Shown piece after piece: positions 1-10,886 of a DNA stretch of 64,000 nucleotides. The notes under the pieces were generated by a model. That model worked only from the letters and a program-made list of their open reading frames with translations, was not told the origin of the DNA and searched no databases. How positions within the stretch are numbered: the stretch's first letter is position 1; every line of letters starts with the position of its first letter. Position numbers and translations under genes: made by a program. The DNA comes from Limonium bicolor (lineage: Eukaryota > Streptophyta > Magnoliopsida > Caryophyllales > Plumbaginaceae), in contig CM041776.1 of assembly GCA_023374045.1 (NCBI GenBank), forward strand, positions 42,414,171 through 42,478,170, read 5' to 3'.

Positions 1-147
1 CTCTGGGTATCCTGGCCCACTTGCTTTCAGCCTAAGTCTATTTCGATCTATCTTGTGAAGCGTCATTCTCACCTTACTATCTTTCAGCTTACTTCCTTTT
101 GTTAGCTAATAATAGACACCTTGGAAATAGGTAGACCCAAGTCCTAA

Positions 148-807
148 GTGTGGTCCAATCAACATGGAAGCCCAGCTCGCAATTTTGGAACAAAACACAT
201 GGCCACCATTGATGCCATGGAGCAAAGACATAGTGCTGCCATGGACGCAGTGGAATCCAACTACGTCGCTGTTATCGAAGAGTTGAAAGCAAAGGCTCTT
301 TCCCTTGAGTCCGAACGTCAAGCTCGGGATGAGTTAGTGGACAGGCTTCTCAACACCCTTTATGACTGCATTGACTTTGGCTCCATTAGGGTCCGAGGAT
401 CGGAGGGGAATGTCAAAGAAATTGCTATAGAACTCAGGAATGTGATCAGACAACCGGGAGCAACTTGCATCCAAAGCTGCACCCGTAAGAGAACCAGGCA
501 ACATGAGGAAGACAGTGATCGACAATCAAGAGGACCTGGTTGGAGCGTTGGGACAGTAGAACCATCCCGACGGAGTTCTCGACCGAGAGAGTTTACAGAC
601 ATCGGTCGAACACCAAGACAAGCACTTGAAGAGCGTCGGAGAAGATATCCGATGCAACCGCTCGCCCTAAGACCAGGAGCTACTCATTTGGGGAAGGATC
701 TTAATCAATTTTGTCACTTCCATCAGCTGCCCGGTCATGACACTGACCGCTGCGGGGCCCTACAACACATAATCCAGGATCTGATTGACCAAGGGCTCCA
801 ATTCTAA
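148..807 (+). pseudogene. gag C-terminal part of element E (219 codons, N-terminus missing)
   Basis: An open frame of 219 codons. Residues about 25-70 are rich in Glu, Ala, Arg and Leu and look coiled-coil forming. A basic Arg/Ser-rich linker follows, and near the C-terminus lies the knuckle CHFHQLPGHDTDRC, then a helical tail ending at the stop codon. This knuckle followed by a short helix is the usual end of gag in Tat/Ogre-like plant elements. A stop upstream at about 108 separates it from the preceding sequence, so the capsid part is either broken or outside the window. Family assignment is by motif only. I chose the first ATG after the stop; the true start probably lies further upstream. 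Confidence 0.65.
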
Positions 808-2483
808 GAACGTGGTGGAGAGTGCAGAGCACGCGTGCCGAGCATCATCAGAAATGTTGTTTTTTAGTGTTTTTCTCATTAAATGCTTTTCTTTTCTTGA
901 TTAGTCGTCTTTCAACTTTTGTAGTAGTTAGTTTTCTTGATCATTTTCGGTAGTTTTCCTGAGTTTGTAATTTCCAACATTATTTTTCGTTGAATAAAAC
1001 AAAGTTCCATAATTTTTGTACAAAGCATTATTCATTAATTCAAAAAACTTAAAAAAAAAGAGCACTCACGTCTTTCAAGGATCACGAAGTAATTATTTTC
1101 TGACTATGCAATGGAACGACTTGTCTCTTGTTTCTAAAAATTTGAACATGTCTAACCAAACACCACAACTCACCCCATAATATCCAAACAACCCACAAAG
1201 AGGTTCAAAGTCCACATCTATCGAATTGTTGTCACAAACCCCAAATCAATACTGAGGGCAATCTAAGTTTAAGTTTGTCATTTTTTATCTTTTGTTTAAA
1301 TGTGCGAACGAGTTTCGGAGTGAAAATCTCGTGCGAGTGTCTTGAGTGGAAAAACCATGAGCGAACAAGCGTGTCATTTTTACACGACTCCGGTGAGACC
1401 ATATTCAAAGGTGAGGTAAATGGCATAACTCCAACCGAAGGAGATAATTTGTAAATTTACTCTTAGACCTGCGAAAAGTAACAAGGAGTGGATATAAACT
1501 ATCAGGAATGACGAAGCACCTAGGTACAACACCACATCGCCAAAAGCTTGTGAACCCTGACATTAAACCCTAGGCACCCCCGCTGAGCCTTTCATATATT
1601 CCTTTTTGATATTATGAACTCCACAAAATAACCTAACCAATGATGAATGTCCGACCCGGTGACCAATGGAAGCAAGGAGCCCAATTCTCAGATAACATTC
1701 TCATCAGTCCAAAGAAGCAATGCCGCTATCAGCATGATGAAGCGATCCGTAAATGGTCCCAGAGTGACACAGGATCCAAAGAGCTAACATCAAAAGCAGC
1801 TCTCCATGTTCAAAACCAGGAAACATAAGAACCCCGAAGAAAAAGAGATTCAAAGAAAGGCAAACCTAAAAAGCCTCGAAGAAATCCAAAATTGGAAGAA
1901 AGGGAAAAGGTGCAAGGAACAACCCAAAAGTTCCAGGTTCCAAGCTCATAAGCAAAGTCATCATGAAGTAGCCAAACGACTTCAAGGCAAAGAAGACAAG
2001 TCCGAGAGAAGGTGCAAGTTGCAGCTTTGGTCACTCTTATAGCTCCATATACCTAAAATATCCCTTCATGGTCCCGTTGTCTTTTATCACACCCCATGGC
2101 CACGTTATAAGCTTTAAAGACTTCCAACTTGATAGTTGTGTGTCCAATCACATGAAAGTAACAGATCAAATGCGTAAATCCATCAAATGTCGAATTCAAT
2201 GGTCTAAAAGTTATGACCATGAGCGAGAAATGAGTGCAAACGCCAAACACATCGCGTGTAGGTTAGGAAGCACCATATCAAAGCATAAGCCTTAACCCTG
2301 TGAGGACGAGACTTGTTCGCACGTTTAATCAAAGAAAATACTAGGGGCAATCGATCGTTCCAATCAATTGCCATGAACTCTAGCTCAGATGGTCCTAAGG
2401 AAAAATACTGGGGGCAATTGTAGGTTGCACTAATTGCCATGACAACACCAATTGAAGCCCAAAGCTTGAGCACCACCATCCCA
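808..2483. other. non-coding internal region of element E
   Basis: AT-rich and Lys/Glu-coding-like sequence with no recognisable domain. Short open frames at 1640-2042 (+) are purine-rich and resemble no protein family I know. I see no RNA gene. It is best read as untranslated internal sequence between gag and the repeat arrays. Confidence 0.5.
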
Positions 2484-2610
2484 CCACAGGCACACATAAG
2501 CCCTTACCTCTACATCAAACGCCACAGGCACACATAAGCCCTTACCTCCACACCAAACACCTCAGGCCCACATAAGCCTTTACCTTTACCTTCACATCAT
2601 ACACCACAAG
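2484..2610. repeat. tandem repeat array 1 in element E, unit about 42-45 bp, about 3 copies
   Basis: Three successive copies share the core CAGGCACACATAAGCCC, then TTACCT and CACCA/CATCA. The third copy is diverged (CAGGCCCACATAAGCC). Direct head-to-tail organisation. It is the first of several different arrays between gag and the 3' LTR. Confidence 0.75.
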
Positions 2611-2755
2611 TCCATCAAAAGTCCTGACCAACACTCAAACACCGCACACTCCCACCAGCGGCATGTTCATCCTCTAAGAAGCAAATTGCAGATCTGAAAT
2701 TCTTAGTTAGGAAATGATTATTTCACTTTCTTTTTCAGTAGAATTTTACTCAAGC

Positions 2756-3010
2756 ATTGCCACGTTTGGCACAGTTTCTAGTAATTTTGTGCTTTGAACA
2801 ATTTTCAGTTCTCATCATTGCCATGTTTGGCACATTTTCAACCGTTCCTTGTTTTGGACAAGCTTCCTACAAACACTCTAGTTGCATTTTACATAACACC
2901 TCAACATTGCCAAGTTTGACACCTTTTCCAACAATTTCCTGTTTTGAACGAGTATCTTTCATATATTTTGATTGCATACATCTTATCATCATTGCCATGT
3001 TTGGCACTCC
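2756..3010. repeat. dispersed short repeat TTGCCAYGTTTGGCAC, 4 copies
   Basis: Copies begin near 2756, 2817, 2910 and 2992. The core is itself an inverted repeat (TGCCA-TGTT-TGGCA), so each copy could form a small hairpin. The intervening sequence also repeats loosely (TTTTGAACAA, TTTTGGACAA, TTTTGAACGA), suggesting a degenerate unit of about 60-90 bp. Confidence 0.65.
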
Positions 3011-3080
3011 AGTAATCAGTTTTCATCGTTTGCATGAGACCATTATCTTCCTAACTTATTTTTAGTTCGAGACCTAAAAT

Positions 3081-3352
3081 CAGTGTGAGCCCCTGCAGTT
3101 TCCTCATTCAGTACGAGACCTAGCATCTTCATTCAATGTGTGACCCAGAATCAGTGCGAAATCCAGCTTTTTCTTCATCCGTTTAGTACTAGACTCCAGT
3201 GCGAGACCATGCATCTTCATCAGTGCGAGACCATCATATTCGTCAGTGCGAGACCTATCACCTTCATCAGTGCGAGACCGAGCATCATCATCCAATGCGA
3301 GACCAGTACGAGACCTAGTATCATCTTCAGTGCGAGACAAGTACGAGACAGA
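3081..3352. repeat. tandem array of CAGTGCGAGACC-type units, about 10 copies
   Basis: The motif CAGTGCGAGACC or CAGTACGAGAC recurs about every 22-30 bp, separated by CATC-rich spacers. The open frames through this stretch on both strands are by-products of the repeat and not genes. Confidence 0.8.
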
Positions 3353-3365
3353 GCGTGATCTAAGT

Positions 3366-3510
3366 TGGCGGGGCAGAGGCAATAAGTCCCCATCTTTATG
3401 TCAACTTCTTGGGAGAAACAACTAGTGGGCAGTGGCAATAAGTCCCCTTGGTAATCTAGAAGTTATCCCAGCACCCCAGTTGGTGGGCAGAGGCAATACG
3501 TCCCCATAGT
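3366..3510. repeat. tandem repeat of GGGCAGAGGCAATAAGTCCC units, 3 copies
   Basis: Copies start near 3369, 3425 and 3483, with a period of about 57 bp. The shared core is GGGCAGNGGCAATANGTCCCC. It directly follows the previous array and has no sequence relation to it. Confidence 0.75.
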
Positions 3511-3539
3511 ATACCAACCAGGAGCATTAGAACGGGTTT

Positions 3540-3612
3540 CGGTCCCCAGAAGCATCCTAGCATCATCAACATCATCAGTATCGTCAGCATCATCAGCGTC
3601 ATTAGCATTTCA
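3540..3612. repeat. CATCAN microsatellite-like tract
   Basis: Degenerate trinucleotide/hexanucleotide repeat (CATCATCAACATCATCAGTA and similar). Low complexity; no further function seen. Confidence 0.6.
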
Positions 3613-3649
3613 ACATCCTTGCATTTGCATACCACTCAATTTTCACTTG

Positions 3650-3920
3650 TTAGGTTGTCAACGCCTTAGAATCGCTTGACATTATCTCAATTTCATATTT
3701 TAGGTAGTCAACGCCTTAGAATAGCTTGACATCATTTCATTCATTATAGGTAGTCAACTCCTTAGAATAGCTTGACATCATATCATCCATATAGGTAGTC
3801 GGCGCCTTAGAATAGTCTGACATTACTTCATTTTTACCTTTAGGTGGTCGACGCCTTAGAATCGCTCGACATCCTTCCACTTTACTCATAGGTAGTCAGC
3901 GCCTTAGAACAGCTCGACAA
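3650..3920. repeat. tandem array of GTAGTCAACGCCTTAGAA units, 6 copies
   Basis: Six direct copies with a period of about 45-57 bp. Each has TAGGTAGTCAACGCCTTAGA followed by ATAGCTTGACAT and an AT-rich spacer of variable length. The half-sites GTCAACG and CTTGAC are roughly inverted, so each unit could fold into a weak hairpin. It lies directly before the 3' LTR. Confidence 0.8.
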
Positions 3921-4019
3921 TTTATCGAATATCAATTGCATGTGGGTTCTTATAAGATCCAAAATTTTGGGGTATCACTCAAGCATCAACCAGCCTTTTC
4001 ATTTCCATTACAAAGTCTA

Positions 4020-4035
4020 GTTGACGGGGGCAATC
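4020..4035 (+). promoter_or_regulatory. polypurine tract of element E
   Basis: GTTGACGGGGGCAATC lies immediately upstream of an LTR start TGTTATACCC. A G-run ending a few bases before TG is the usual plus-strand primer site in Tat/Ogre-like elements. The 5' LTR is not in the window to confirm the boundary. Confidence 0.6.
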
Positions 4036-4534
4036 TGTTATACCCAAAATTTCAACCCCCCCAGAAGGGAGTCTCTACTAATAGGCTAGTTTGGTCAAGT
4101 AGCAAGGGTTCCCAGTTCGATCGGCACATCTCAGGGTACTAGGGACAGCTTAATCATCTCCAAGGGCATTTTCGTAATTTTTCAAGGATCCTAAGCCCTC
4201 TATAGGCTTTCTCTCTCCTCCAAAGAATGGTCAAATCAATTCAAAATGCTTTGAAATTTTAACCCATGATAGAGGATGACATTTTAAGCATAATGGCATT
4301 GGAAGTTTGATTTTTAGAGTTTCCTATAATTTTCTAGCAATTTCCGATTGAATCTGACGAGAAATTGAATTTAAAAATATTCCAACATTTAAAAAATTCG
4401 ATTCCACTTTAGAAAAATCACAATTGTCATCCTTGACACGTGGCTAAAATTTCACAACAAAATTCCTTTGGGAAGTCACTTAATTAAAATGCCAAAAATC
4501 TAACTTTTACTAGATTTCTTTATCTTTAAGAAAG

Positions 4535-4544
4535 TCTATATAAA
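4535..4544 (+). promoter_or_regulatory. TATA-like box in LTR of element E
   Basis: TCTATATAAA about 500 bp into the LTR. It matches the plant TATA consensus and is the likely start of element transcription. Confidence 0.55.
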
Positions 4545-4935
4545 GGGATAGATCTTTTGATAAAATCAGAATCTCATAAGCTCTTAGAACCCTAGGCAGT
4601 CAAAACTATTCTCCATAGCCAGCCTCCCACGTTTTTGCACCTTCAAGCACCGAAACAACACCGAAATCTCACCGAAATCAACACTGAAACACGCTTTCCA
4701 ATTCCCAACACATCAAAAATCATCAAACATCAACCAAACCATCTCCAAAACGTGAAGAACACCCTCAACGATTAACAACCAGAAGCTCGGGTCGAACTCA
4801 ATCCGGAACCGGCACCATCGGAGCCTCCGAAGAATCCCGACGTGAAGAAGCATCTTGAATTCGAAGGCTACACATGCATAATTTTTTAGCCGAAAACACC
4901 TTCGGGAACCACCAGAAAACCCCTGCCCGTGGGTG

Positions 4936-5182
4936 GTCCGTGACCTCGGACTTCTGGTCTGTGACCAAGGACGGGTTGTCCGTGGCCATGGACACCCACG
5001 GACGGCGGCGGGATTTTTAAATTTTCAAAATTTAGGTTTTCTTTAACAATGTCCGGGCCCATGGACATCCTGTCCGTGGCCCCGGACTTTTCAAATTTTT
5101 GTTTTCTGTTTAATTCGACTTTTATGTTCACGTAGGTTAACTAGGGTCCGTGGGTTCGGACATTAGGTCCGTAGCCACGGAC
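4936..5182. repeat. array of 16-bp GTCCG-N6-CGGAC dyads with 21-bp period
   Basis: Seven near-palindromic 16-mers of the type GTCCGTGGCCNYGGAC start at 4936, 4957, 4978, 5051, 5072, 5146 and 5167. Within each of the three groups, starts are exactly 21 bp apart (16-bp dyad plus 5-bp spacer); groups are 73-74 bp apart. The 5-bp spacers differ in sequence, so the dyads look better conserved than their surroundings. The array lies about 400-640 bp downstream of the TATA box. Function unknown. Confidence 0.8.
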
Positions 5183-5700
5183 GGAAACAAAATTTGACCA
5201 AATTCTGCCTCCGAAACCCTAGTTTAGGTTGTTTTAATTTTCACTTTAATTTTCTATCAAAACGCAAAAAATAAAAAAAATAGAAGCGCGCACTTAGGTT
5301 AAAAACGACTCTGTAGTAAGCCGTAAATAAACCAAGTAGAGGAAAAATGACCTAGGAAGGGTAATGAAAGTAACTTGAACCCTAAAAAAGTCGAATACCA
5401 AGCCCCCGAACCCAAACTCTACCTTTCCTAATTTACTCTAGGTTAAAATTAGGTGGCGAATTATAATAGGTTCCAGTGAGCTAGCTTAGGTTTTAATAAT
5501 TATTGTTATATGCCATAGTTATTAATCTTAGGTTATAAGCGGACCTAAAACCCGATTAGATCCTAATCAACGTAATCAACAAGGGTAGGGTTTAAAATCG
5601 AGGCTCACATCAGGGGAACTCTAACTCTCAGAAGGGGAAAGGGGCGGGAGCTGGCAAGGCCACCCTGAATGTGGTAGATCGGTCAGAGGGAGCTGGACCC

Positions 5701-5817
5701 TCTTCTAGACCAGGTACTACTTTAATCGTTGAGTTAACTAATTGATTGCTTACCGCATTTCATGCATGAGAGTTAATAAGTCTAAATCAATAAATACATG
5801 GACAATAAGTTGGAGTA
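5701..5817. other. junction between elements E and F
   Basis: Short sequence not assigned to either element with confidence. It ends TATGG...GAGTA immediately before the F LTR. Confidence 0.4.
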
Positions 5818-6730
5818 TGCAGACTGTATATTGTGAGTGGTTAGAACTGGTGTAATTTAAACAAATGAAAAAGAAATTAATAACTCAAATATCTGTCGAG
5901 CTGCAAATAAAACCCAGTCGTAGTATAGTAAGACAGAAGCGGTCGGGGTCAAACCGTGGGACTTATAGTGAAATAATATAGTACCTAAGCTTGTCACAAA
6001 AGGGGGAAGATAATTGACTCGTTTTTGTAATCTGATACAACAACAGATTAAATTAACTGAGTGGAAGACAAATTAAAGGGACTCCGGGTTCAGGTTTATA
6101 TAATCTGATTAATTATGCTATCTCTACCGGTTTATTATAATAGTTTGGCAAAATTCCTGTTTTTATCTTAAGGACTAAATCATAGACTCAAAAGGACTTG
6201 TTTACCAGAAAATGCTCGGTCTAATCTAGACTCGAGCAAAACACATGTAAACGGAATTAAGTGCGAGGAATTATATTTGCATCTGAAAATACTAACTTAT
6301 TAAATCATAATAAGCTTTCTCCAGATTTACGGCTTAGTTAACCTGTCTATTTATCACTGGTCTGATCAAAATAGACTTTGTAAAGCATTTTAATAAATTC
6401 ATGAAATTTATTAAAAAGGTAAGAGATAAACTTTAATCGTAACAAACTGTATTTATTTTAACCGGTAGAAATATAGATTACATAACTAAACAAACTATAA
6501 TTAAACCTTCCCCCGGAGTAAATCCTCCTTAGCCTGACATATTAACTGGTAATATGTCAGTCAGAGGTTGGACGTAATATTAATGCAATGTTGTAGAGGT
6601 GTGGATGATGAATGGAGAAATGAAGAGAACGAAGAGTGGAAAGTGTACGTAGGAATTTGTATGTGGATTGAGTGTTTTGGAGTGTTGAGTTCTGGGGATC
6701 GACGTGTGTTTTTGGTTGAAGGTGCAGTGT

Positions 6731-6741
6731 GTTTATATAGA
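6731..6741 (-). promoter_or_regulatory. TATA box of F left LTR
   Basis: On the - strand the text reads CTATATAAAC, a good plant TATA box. The same box is in the right LTR at 12525-12535. U3 then runs from 7508 down to here and holds the dyad array. Confidence 0.6.
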
Positions 6742-6940
6742 AGAAAGGAAGAGGAAGAAGACAGGTTGGAGAGGAGACAGAGCTGGAGACAGACGCGTCA
6801 GGGATTTAAGGTAGGCGCCTGATATGGTTTATGGAGTAGATGGATATGTCTGCACTGCCGCAAAGGAAGAGGCAAGTCGGCAAAGAAAACCAGTCGACAG
6901 TTTCTGGATCTGGGTTGCATTTACACGCGTCCTTGTTTGT

Positions 6941-7261
6941 GTCCGTCCATTTTTCCACGGACATATTCTTCAAATTGCTCACGTCCGCCCCTTGTCCGTC
7001 CATAATTCCACGGACGTATTCATTTCCTTATTTCTGTCCGGCCAAATAAGCACGGACGTAACACGGTTGCTATATTTGCCGCGTCCGGACCACCGTCCGG
7101 ACCTCCATGGTTCGGACGCTTGTATTTTCTGTTGCGTCCGTGTTTTTCTCTCCGTGGATGTGCCACGGACAGCTTCTTGTCCGGCCTTATTAACCCGGAC
7201 ATGCCACAGACGGGTTTTTGAATTGTCCGAACCACTTTGTCCGGACCACCTTGGTCCGGAC
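6941..7261. repeat. GTCCG-N12-CGGAC dyad array in U3 of F left LTR
   Basis: About eight inverted-repeat units start at 6941, 6994, 7036, 7083, 7136, 7179, 7225 and 7239, most of them 22 bp long with GTCCG and CGGAC arms. Arm extensions change together: GTCCGT pairs with ACGGAC in some units and GTCCGG with CCGGAC in others. Spacing is about 42-53 bp. The array sits about 200-530 bp upstream of the element's TATA box. Confidence 0.8.
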
Positions 7262-7508
7262 AACAATTGTTTTGCTCCTAAAATATTCGTTTTAGCTCCG
7301 TTTTAAGATCCGTTTGCGCCTATGCGTTCGTCTCTTCGTCTACTTTCATCCTAGCTTGGTTTTCCTAATGTTTAACCAATAAATTTGTGAGATAACTAAT
7401 AAAACATAAACTAAAGGAAAACTAAGCAAAGTGGAGAAATGAGCAAGAAAAGTGCTAATATAATAGATGAAATACACCTATAAAATATGCTCATTTGGAC
7501 ACTTATCA

Positions 7509-7521
7509 GTCCCCCACACTT
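7509..7521 (-). promoter_or_regulatory. polypurine tract of element F
   Basis: On the - strand AAGTGTGGGGGAC directly precedes the LTR start TGATAAGTG. Two further close copies lie inside the element at 8246-8260 and 8376-8389. Confidence 0.75.
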
Positions 7522-8733
7522 ATCTTTTTGCTTGTCCTCATGTAAAACCATGTACCCAAGCAAGTAGGGAATGCTCAATACTAACAAATATTATTAGGAA
7601 GGGTAGGATAAAGAGGTGAACAGTACATGATCTCAAACTTTTTGAGAAGTGTGATCTATCAACTGCTGGTGGCACAGGTGTACTCAGGGTAAAAATAAAA
7701 ATTAGGGTTTCTGGGTATGATCCGGAGTACTTCAATGCTTCTTAGTTAAGGTGACTTTGAAAACTTTTACCATGGCCAACTTCTCTCAAGAATGGGCATT
7801 GAGGAGAAAACAAAAGGAAAAATAGATTTATGCATTTGTTTCACTTTTGCATAAGAGATGAGAAGATAATATGTAGGCATCAAGCCTTTGTTTTTAAGAA
7901 CACTCAACTCTCTTTGTTGGTTACCAATGGTGTCTCACAAGTCCCTTGCTTATTTTTTTTTACAGAGAAGCACCCCTTAGCAATCCCTAAGAAAGAAGAC
8001 AGAAAGAACCCCTGAGCAATAAAAATCCAACCATTGCAGATCATTTGGTCACACCGCATAGAAAATGCTCCTCAAAATCAATCAAAAATTTTAAAATTTT
8101 TGTACCATTTATCCCACAATTCATAACAGTATTTATTCATAAAGAGAACAACCCACATCAGCAGGGTCCATAATTTAAATTTTTGGACTAACGCAAGATA
8201 AGCAGAGAGATTAAACATTTTAGCACAAAATTTCACCGAAAAGGGCTCTCCCCCACACTTAAGCTCAAGCAATGCCCTCATTGCATAGATAAAATTAAAT
8301 TAACAGGGCATAGCAAAGAGAATATGAAGTATCAGTAGGGAAAGAGTGTGCTCCCCAAAGTTCGCAGAGTGTCGCGCTCCCCCACACTTGAGTGTAGCTG
8401 TAGAATTACATGAGATATACCTGTAAAGAATATTCTACACGCTAGAAGAACTCAAGTAAAACCCGCATTTTATTATACATATAAAAGGGAAATATAGTAC
8501 AAAAGAGAAAACAAAATAAAATAAAATGAAGGCAAAGTGTAGATAGTGGGTTGCCTCCCACTAAGCTGCCCAGGTTTAACGTCTCTAGCTAGACGCATGT
8601 TCTTCATTTTCCCGGATCAAAGATGAAAGTTGAAATTGACGTTAATGGGAAAAAGCAATAGCTGACAATCAGGATTGAACCACCTGGAACAAAACAAAAT
8701 ATTACCTCAACAATTAAATTAAGAAAATAGTTT
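7522..8733. other. 3' internal untranslated region of element F
   Basis: AT-rich, without a recognisable coding region. Its first 460 bases recur at 13320-13781. It includes two additional copies of the polypurine-tract motif (CTCCCCCACACTT on +) at 8246-8260 and 8376-8389. No pol remnant is recognisable. Confidence 0.6.
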
Positions 8734-10886
8734 CTACATAAAACCTGTTTTTAGGAGATATTGTTGGTAACGGGTCTTAAACAGAAGACCAGGTGCTGAC
8801 TGTTGCTCTCCCTCAAATTGGAGGATGAAGACATCCTCCTTCTGTAGGTGAGGCTCATAGAAAGAACGCTGATCGATATCATCTTCAGAGAAAATTGATT
8901 CTTCGAAGGTGATAGTGGCGTTTTGTTTGGATGTTCTGGCGGGAGCGAGCATTTCCTCCTCTTCATTTTTGAGGATATAACTATCCTCATTTTCTAGGGT
9001 ATAGCACAGAGAAGGAGGGAAAATAACGGTAATTGACTTCAGAGGGAGGAGACTCCATGAAGTTGAGGTAGAAGCTGTCCTCTGATGGCTTGTCTTCAAG
9101 CTTAAGCAGAAGGTTTGATGTCGTTTGCTCAGGTTCGAACGAGGGTGGTGACAGAGAGTAACTCAAATCCTCAATAAAGTTGTGCACTATATGAACCATT
9201 TCACTTTCTGGTTGCTGCGATGCAAGGTTTAGTGGACCTTCCATCATTTCATTTATCTCAACTAATTTGGCATAGAGCTTCAGTTGGTTCATGTCGAGGT
9301 ATTCTTCCTCAGCCCGCTGCTCCACTTCATGGACCATTTCACTCTCTGGTTGTTGCTCCCTTTGAGCTAGTGTGATGGGCTGGTCCACTACATAAATTGT
9401 GTTTGCATACTCTTTTGGATTTGGATTGGTTTGTGAGGGGAGTTGCCCATGAGGTCTTTGTTGGATGAGAAGTTGTTGAATTTGGGACTGCAAGGCTTTT
9501 TGGTCATTACGAAGGGCTGTGACTTCATCTTGCGTGTCTCGGGTCTTACTCATCATTGCTTTAAACATCTCCTGCATTTGGGACATTCCAGAGTCAGGAT
9601 TTGAAGGTTGTTGAGTCTGTCGGCTTGAAGAAGCATCATTACCATAAGGCGGATGCTGATACTGCCTTTGTCCTCCTTGAAAATTGGGGTGCATGTTGTG
9701 CTGCCATGGTTGTTGTACCCTTGATTGTTACCAACAAAGTTTGCTTCCTTTGCTGTTTTAATTTCTGTAATTGGGCATTGTTCATAATCATGAGGCCCAC
9801 CACATTGCGTACAAGAAATCATGAGATGATCGGGATAGAGGAGCATAGCCTGGAGGGGTTGTTGATGATCGGGAAGTCATCGACTTTGCTTGTTGGGGTA
9901 GGAGTTCATGGCCATCTGCTCAACCACTTTCTGCAGAGTACTTACTTTGTCGCCTGCTGCGCATTGCTCTCCATGAGTTGCTCATGGCTTTTCATCAGCT
10001 GGTCAAATTTATTGTCACTTTCCCCGACATGGTATAAACCTGGAGTGCCGCCTCTTGATCCGCCCGTGGCCCAGTCTCTGATCTCTTCACAGAGAGACTC
10101 TATGCTATTCAGAAACTGTTCTCCTGGCTTTTTCAGAATGTCAGCCCCTAAAGAGGATAGTACTATTGTTCTGCATGGACCGATCAAGCCTTTGTAGAAC
10201 AATTGTGATACTTGCTCTTTCGTCAGACCATGGTGAGGACAAGTAAGTAATAGTCCTTTGAAACGGTCCCAAGTTTCACATATGTTTTCCGACCCTGGCT
10301 GTCTGAAATTATAGATTTCAGCAATCATTTCCAACGTTCGGCTCGGGGGCAGGAATTTGTCGTAGAACTTGGTGGCCATTTCATCCCAAGTACCAATGGT
10401 ACTTGGTGTCAGGCTGTAATACCATTTGCTCGCATTTCCCGTCAGGCTGTGAGGGAATAATGACAGTCTTGCGTACTGGAGCACTGCGTCGGTCGCAGTT
10501 AGACTGTTGGCATGTTGCAAGAATTTCGTAACATGTAACAGAGCTTCGTCTGGACTGGAGCCATCGAACATCCCTAACTCCTTTACGCATCGGATCTGAT
10601 TATATGGCTTTAGCTTTTGCCACTCATCGTATTCGGATGGGGTAAGGTGGGGAAGGATGATGGCAGGCTGTTGTCCTTGATTAGACGGCCTATTGATGTT
10701 TCGAACTGTCGCTGATGGAGATGTCATGTCAGCTTCCAGGTTGGATTCTATCACTGTGGTGGCTATGTTTTGTTGAGATCGTTTCTGCCTTAGACTGCGC
10801 AGAAAGGTTCTCTCGATCTCTGGGATGTAGTCAACCGTGTGATTATTAATATTTTCTGGGAGGTTGTGCGACCTAGTAAAAGGCAT
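8734..10886 (-). pseudogene. Athila-type gag, frameshifted
   Basis: The first 314 codons (10886-9942) are open and hold the Athila-like capsid region, with landmarks GNASKWYYSLTPSTIGTW, TKFYDKFLPP and a CPHHGL segment near residue 215. After a frame change, 9846-9553 has a zinc knuckle CTQCGGPHDYEQC (CX2CX3HX4C). A further frame (9694-8987) carries the Gln-rich stretch ending in HGQLPSQTNPNPKE, typical of the Athila gag C-terminus, and an acidic tail with a repeated QQPESEMVH. At least two frame breaks make it non-functional as read. It would package element RNA; there is no pol downstream. Confidence 0.85.

Larger units (their letters stand above)
1..5700 (+). mobile_element. Element E: 3' part of a Tat/Ogre-like Ty3/gypsy retrotransposon
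   Basis: The window opens inside this element, so its 5' LTR is not visible. In + orientation it has a gag C-terminal reading frame, about 3.2 kb of non-coding internal sequence crowded with distinct tandem-repeat arrays, a polypurine tract, and an LTR beginning TGTTATACCC. A gag end with a CxFHxxxGHxTxxC knuckle, followed by long repeat-rich untranslated sequence, is typical of plant Tat/Ogre-type elements and their gag-only derivatives. No protease, RT or integrase is visible, so it is probably non-autonomous. The right boundary is uncertain: the LTR must end before 5818, where element F begins. Confidence 0.7.
4036..5700 (+). repeat. 3' LTR of element E (right end approximate)
   Basis: It starts TGTTATACCC after a polypurine tract and holds a TATA-like box at 4535-4544 and a downstream GTCCG dyad array. 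Text near 5410-5480 (GCCCCCGAACCC, then GGTGGCGA) resembles the U5 region of plant Tat elements. The end cannot be fixed without the partner LTR; I place it somewhere between about 5480 and 5817. No gene is seen inside. Confidence 0.6.
5818..7508 (-). repeat. left LTR of element F (3' LTR, 1691 bp)
   Basis: Direct repeat of 11618-13306, starting TGCAGACTGTATATTGTGAG and ending GGACACTTATCA on the + strand. It differs from its partner by scattered substitutions, a 16-bp indel near 6855, and a different number of GTCCG dyads. TATA at 6731-6741. Antisense open frames inside (6568-7306) are not conserved as proteins and fall in the dyad array. Confidence 0.9.

Noticed and set aside
1640..2042. 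Two overlapping basic frames in E
   Set aside because: Lys/Gln-rich without a known motif; no sign of selection that can be judged here.
3081..3920. Regularly spaced repeats that might suggest a CRISPR array
   Set aside because: Units are degenerate head-to-tail tandem repeats in a plant retrotransposon, with no uniform spacers and no cas genes.
6824..7306. 160-codon + strand frame
   Set aside because: Falls within the GTCCG dyad array of the F LTR and differs in the partner LTR; composition artefact.
9601..10197. 198-codon + strand frame
   Set aside because: Antisense shadow of the Athila-type gag.
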